From Salminus brasiliensis (Eukaryota > Chordata > Actinopteri > Characiformes > Bryconidae), in NCBI RefSeq assembly GCF_030463535.1, contig NC_132900.1:24173456-24237455 (forward strand): DNA of 64,000 nt, given 5' to 3'. Both the position numbers and the translations under genes were made by a program. Shown here in pieces: positions 59,960 to 64,000 of this stretch. How positions within the stretch are numbered: the stretch's first letter is position 1; every line of letters starts with the position of its first letter. The notes beneath the pieces were generated by a model that was given only the letters and a program-made list of their open reading frames with translations, was not told the DNA's origin and did no database searches.

Positions 59960-62100
59960 TGTTTTGGTGAAATTTGGACAGCTGAAAGTTTGTATATTTA
60001 GGTAATAAACATCATTTTTAATTATTTCTATTGTAACCCAAACACATTTACATAATTTGTGGGAACCCCCTACTGCAACAGAGAAATGGTTAAGGCTAAT
60101 AAATAGGAAGGTGATAGTTTGCTAGTGGTTAAGTTGTAAAGCAAACAGCTTTCTCTGAAAAATGCACCCCAAAACTCCTACCTTTAAAAGGTCTTTAAAA
60201 CTGTACAATTTCATGTATTTAAGTGTTAGTAAACAATAAGCAGCAAGTTCTTCCTTGAACTACAGCCGGCAAAACTTGTCACAACTCTTGACGTGTCATT
60301 TTTTTGATTACAAATACACAAAAAATGTCTGAGAAAAACAGGCTGCTGAGTAAATGAGTTTGTTGACACGAATCTGAAAATGCACCTGTTGTTGTAGAGC
60401 CCTTATTGTCTGCAGTTTCTTGTCCCTGGTATTTCCACCGCCTGCGTGTGACCACTCCGAGGTCAGACTGTGAGTAAGCTTCATAATTAGTTCAGGAATG
60501 TGTTTGACATTTAAAGTTTGGTGAAACAACGTCACACAAAACATGCTAAAGACCAATGAATCACCATCACGCCTGACTACAGACCGGAAAAGTTCCAGGA
60601 AGTTAGTGGGTAAAGGGTAATTTGTTTTTGGCCAAAAATAAATTAATCAATTAAAAAAACTTAAGTAGTTTGGCATTTATGTAGCTTTTCAATAGACAGA
60701 CAAATGTACAGGAACATGTTACTGAAAGCTCAGCCAAAAGGCATAATCAGTTTAGGCCTATTGCAGTTTATAGTTTTCACTGTCAAACCTACTAATTCAT
60801 AGCTGATACTGAATGATTCATGATGGTTCCTAAGTGGAGTAGATATTTAATAATTCATAGTGGATAGCAACAATATTTGGAGTAGATACTGAAGAATCCA
60901 TCATGCATACTGTAAGTTTATTAAAGCAGCAGTTTAAGGGGTTAGTATTACTCCTGCATATTTGAAGTAAATATCCAATTCCATGTCTGTCATTTGCTTG
61001 GGGTTGTAAAAATTCCTTTAGTATCTGGTTTCAGGGAAAAGGCTTTGAGTCTGTCACGCTTTCTAAGGCAAGTTTCGGTCTCATATCATCCAGAGGTGGA
61101 AGTACAAATATTCCAGTTAGGAAAAAAAAGGGCTTCTAATTTCTTGATTTTAAACCTTTCTTGAAATGTTGAGTTAAAGATGAACTCAACCGTGACACTT
61201 CCTGTGTCCAAAACTATGCCCTAGTCGTACGTAGTACGACATAGTACGTACATGCACTATTATAAGGAACAGAATTCGACAACATAGTGAGCGTTTTTGT
61301 ACACCTTGTTATGAATGTGAGCTCACAGAGTGCCAGATTGCTACAGTGGTTTCAAAATCCAGAACCAGTATGGCTCAATAATCATTTTTGTGGCACAAAC
61401 CAAAGTTTCAAGGTATATTTGTAATGCTTTTTAATGCCAGGACACATGACCCCATGCACAGAACTCCCTCAAACACGTGGCATCAAAAGATGATTTTTTT
61501 TTAAAGTAACAAGCCTGTTCTAAAATGTAGTGAGTTTCTTGTGAATATTTATATTTTAGTTTAAATTTACTTGACATCTCTGATGTTTCCATTAAAGACT
61601 TGCTACCAGTACTAGCTTAATATCTATTATACTTTATTGTGTGTAAGTGTGAACAGGGGTAGGCACTCCAAGTCACACTAAGAAATACATTTGCAAAAAT
61701 AATATATTAATTGGTAACATTATCTTCCTGGATCCTCATTTCATAGCTTTTTTAGGTCCATTTAGGAAGCAGATATGCACATCAACCAGCCAGTTGACTT
61801 GCCTGGTTAGGGTAATTCTAGGCATGAACTATTGCAGAACAGTCCTTGGAACTGAAATTTACTGTGTGAAATAAAACATGGACTAATATGTCCATTCCTT
61901 CTATTGCAGCTTCATTTACATGTTAGTGCAAGAGTGAAATGTAATGTTTGCAGCATATTTTATTATGTGAAGAGTAAGTTGCTTTAAAAATGCCAATCTG
62001 AAGGTAAAACACGTACAGTTTAGTCTAACAAGGACTTATATAGGCAATATGATCCAAACATTAACATGCAATTAGTGATCACAATTGCTTTCCTGGGTGA
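59960..62100. other. AT-rich intergenic interval, no gene seen
   Basis: No exon-like open frame or RNA gene. A short run of 'catagtggata' / 'gtagatactgaa' motif at 60785-60915 repeats the motif of 21900-23455. Confidence 0.45.
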
Positions 62101-62109
62101 CATACAAAT

Positions 62110-62455
62110 AAAGAGAAAGAAAAGAATTTTATTGTCACGTTTCTGCCAATTAACAAAAATATAATCATTAGGGGGTGTAGAACATGACATCCATCATCAT
62201 GTAGCCTGTGGGTGTATCATCACATAATTTCTTCTTTACCTCAACTTTCCCTGTAGCTGTAACAGGTGTCTTTGTCTTGCCTGTGTTTTTTCCCTTCCTG
62301 GTCTGTGTCTCTGTGTCGCATTGTCTTGTACTGTCTGTTTGCACTATTTCTGTGTTGTGTTGCACCATGGTCCTGGAGGAATGTAGTTTCGTTTCACTGT
62401 GCACTCTGTATATAGTTAAAATGACAATTAAGCCTCATGACTTGACTTGACTTGT
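62110..62455 (+). mobile_element. Non-LTR element 3' end
   Basis: Contains 'ttgcaccatggtcctggagg', 'gtttcgtttcactgtg', 'aatgacaattaagcc' and TTGAC repeats at 62437-62453, the same tail as at 12841 and 13338. It extends further 5' than those copies ('ttgtactgtctgtttgcact'). Confidence 0.7.
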
Positions 62456-62459
62456 TTAT

Positions 62460-63085
62460 GTTTGTTTCTTGTCTCTGCCCTGGCCCCGCCTTGTCATTAG
62501 TGTTCCCACCTGTGTCTCCCTTGTAGCCCTGCCATCTTGTTAGTCTCAGGTGTTCCGAGTTGGTCCGTGTTTAAGTAGTCGCTTTGTTCCAGTGTTTCTT
62601 TATCTGGTCTTGTACATATACATATTCATGTGTGTTCATGGCAGTTCACGTTTTGTTTGTCTTGGCCTCTCTAGTCTCTGTCTGTTTCTTTTGTTAGCTT
62701 AGCTGTATGGTTAGCTGTGTTTTTATGTCTTTTGTTAGCTTCCCAATGTTTTTGTTTTCCAGTTTGTATTTCTCTGGAGCGTGTTTGTTTCTTTTGTTTA
62801 ATAAAGTACCTGCATTTATATCTGCCTCCACTTCCAAGCTTCACAAAGTGGATGTAGCAGGTAATCCCTGGGCCAGGTATGATGTTAGATGGACTCCCCT
62901 TCCTAACCAACCTCTCGGTTAAGTGTGTGAGGCACCGGAGACCTCCACTACCCATAGCCGAAAAAGTTGAAGTAAGCAACCTGCTTGGGTCTCCCCCTCC
63001 CTGGATGATTTGCCCTTAAGTAATGGCAGTCGTCTCTGCTCCAGTGCCAGTGGCGCCAAGCCATCCACTCCTAGGTCGATTTTCA
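62460..63085 (+). mobile_element. Possible LTR or retroelement fragment
   Basis: A CT/GT-rich stretch ends in AATAAA (62800-62805) and 'gtacctgcatttatatctgc', an ending seen in fish LTRs as I remember them. No coding domain, second LTR or PBS is visible. Similar CT-rich sequence resumes after the SINE at 63483-63650. Class uncertain. Confidence 0.3.
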
Positions 63086-63086
63086 G

Positions 63087-63482
63087 GTAAGGTAAAGGTG
63101 CACGTATTTGTCACTGTACACTGTACAGCGAAATGTGTCCTCCGCATTTAACCCATCTGGTAGTGAACACACACTCACACACACACATGTGTTAGGGGCA
63201 GTGAGTACACACACACACACCCAGAGCGGTGGGCAGCCAACTCCAGCGCCCGGGGAGCAGAGAGGGTAGTGAACACACACTCACACACACACATGTGTTA
63301 GGGGCAGTGAGTACACACACACACCCAGAGCGGTGGGCAGCCAACTCCAGCGCCCGGGGAGCAGAGAGGGTAAAGGGCCTTGCTCAAGGGCCCAACAGTG
63401 GCAGCTTGCCGAGCCCGGGAATCGAACCCACAACCCTGTTATCGATATCCCGGAGCTCTAACCGCTGAGCCACCACTGCCTC
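63087..63482 (-). mobile_element. tRNA-derived SINE with an internal 105-bp duplication
   Basis: Read on the minus strand, it starts GAGGCAGTGGTGGCTCAGCG with an A-box-like TGGCTCAGCGGTTAGAG, then a B box GGTTCGATTCC, then the conserved 'cccttgagcaagg' body. The segments 63161-63266 and 63267-63370 are near-identical tandem copies including the CACACA tracts. It ends with 'tcactgtacactgtacagcg' and 'gtaaaggt'-type tail sequence. Confidence 0.88.
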
Positions 63483-63654
63483 GTCATCATCTGCCTCCAG
63501 AACTGTGCCCAGGCTGGCACCTCAGACTGCACCTCAGCCTTTTGCCAGTCCTGGGCTTAACTCTGTGTTTGTTTCTGTGCCTGTGTCTGTTCCTGTTCTG
63601 ATCCCTGTCTCATCCCTGTGTATGGTCCTGTGCCAGTCTCTAATTTTGTCTCAG

Positions 63655-64000
63655 TCTCATTAAGAACTTGTGTTTCACTTCAATTTGAAAACATCTTAAA
63701 CAGTTTATAGTCTTTTGAGTCCTTAATGCCTTTTAAGTCATTTGTGATGAATTGAGCTGACGTAGGGACGTAGTTCAACAAACAGATTTTTTGTTCATTG
63801 TTTTTTTTTGTTTTTTTTTTATTTATTTTTTTTTTAACTGTCTTTTTAACAGAATAGTGCTAGGTGGGTTGGATCTGCTGTGGAGTCTCTCTGTTTGTGC
63901 CTATATATCAGTATCAGTGCAGTGTAGGGAGAGTGGATATCCATTAGGCATTTGAACTCGCTGTTGAGAACATGGATTTTGAATGTATTCTGTTCCTACC
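63655..64000. other. Right end of window, no gene seen
   Basis: T-rich low-complexity sequence at 63790-63835 and no recognisable exon. Confidence 0.4.

Overview
This is a window of vertebrate nuclear DNA, almost certainly from a ray-finned (teleost) fish. The evidence is multi-exon genes with GT-AG introns, long CA/TG and CT microsatellites, many Tc1/mariner transposon copies, tRNA-derived SINEs whose tails are typical of fish, and proteins that read as diverged fish orthologues of human genes. I find no prokaryotic genes, CRISPR arrays, rRNA genes or convincing free-standing tRNA genes.

Six protein-coding genes can be assembled exon by exon with continuous reading frames. From left to right they are: the 3' part of MMS22L (+, 575-7024; the gene continues past the left edge), KLHL32 (-, 9056-23693), a CALHM5-type large-pore channel (+, 28951-30380), RWDD1 (+, 35786-39108), ZUP1 (-, 39947-44194) and KPNA5 (+, 46388-56113). 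MMS22L/KLHL32 and RWDD1/ZUP1 are tail-to-tail pairs. ZUP1/KPNA5 is a head-to-head pair sharing a compact promoter. From memory, the human orthologues lie in two separate chromosome 6q blocks (MMS22L-KLHL32, and CALHM5-RWDD1-ZUP1-KPNA5), which are adjacent here.

The genes do not form an operon-like system. MMS22L (RAD51 loading at stalled forks) and ZUP1 (K63-ubiquitin peptidase) both belong to genome maintenance. KLHL32 is a predicted CUL3 substrate adaptor, RWDD1 is linked to translation-factor/GTPase biology, KPNA5 is an importin alpha, and the CALHM protein is a membrane channel.

The rest is repeat-rich. It holds one near-complete Tc1-like element with about 190-bp inverted repeats (1754-3290), several decayed Tc1-like copies, LINE 3' tails, two clear tRNA-derived SINEs, palindromic MITEs and several minisatellites. 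I see no undescribed multi-gene system. The most unusual non-coding structures are: a 1.35-kb minisatellite made of CCAAT boxes about 30 bp apart (33630-34975); ten sense-strand AATAAA motifs repeated in the only CALHM5 intron; an in-frame KLHL32 exon placed directly between complementary (UG)n and (CA)n tracts; and a 27-nt KLHL32 microexon carrying the start codon. The right end (about 58.2-64 kb) shows no gene, only repeats.
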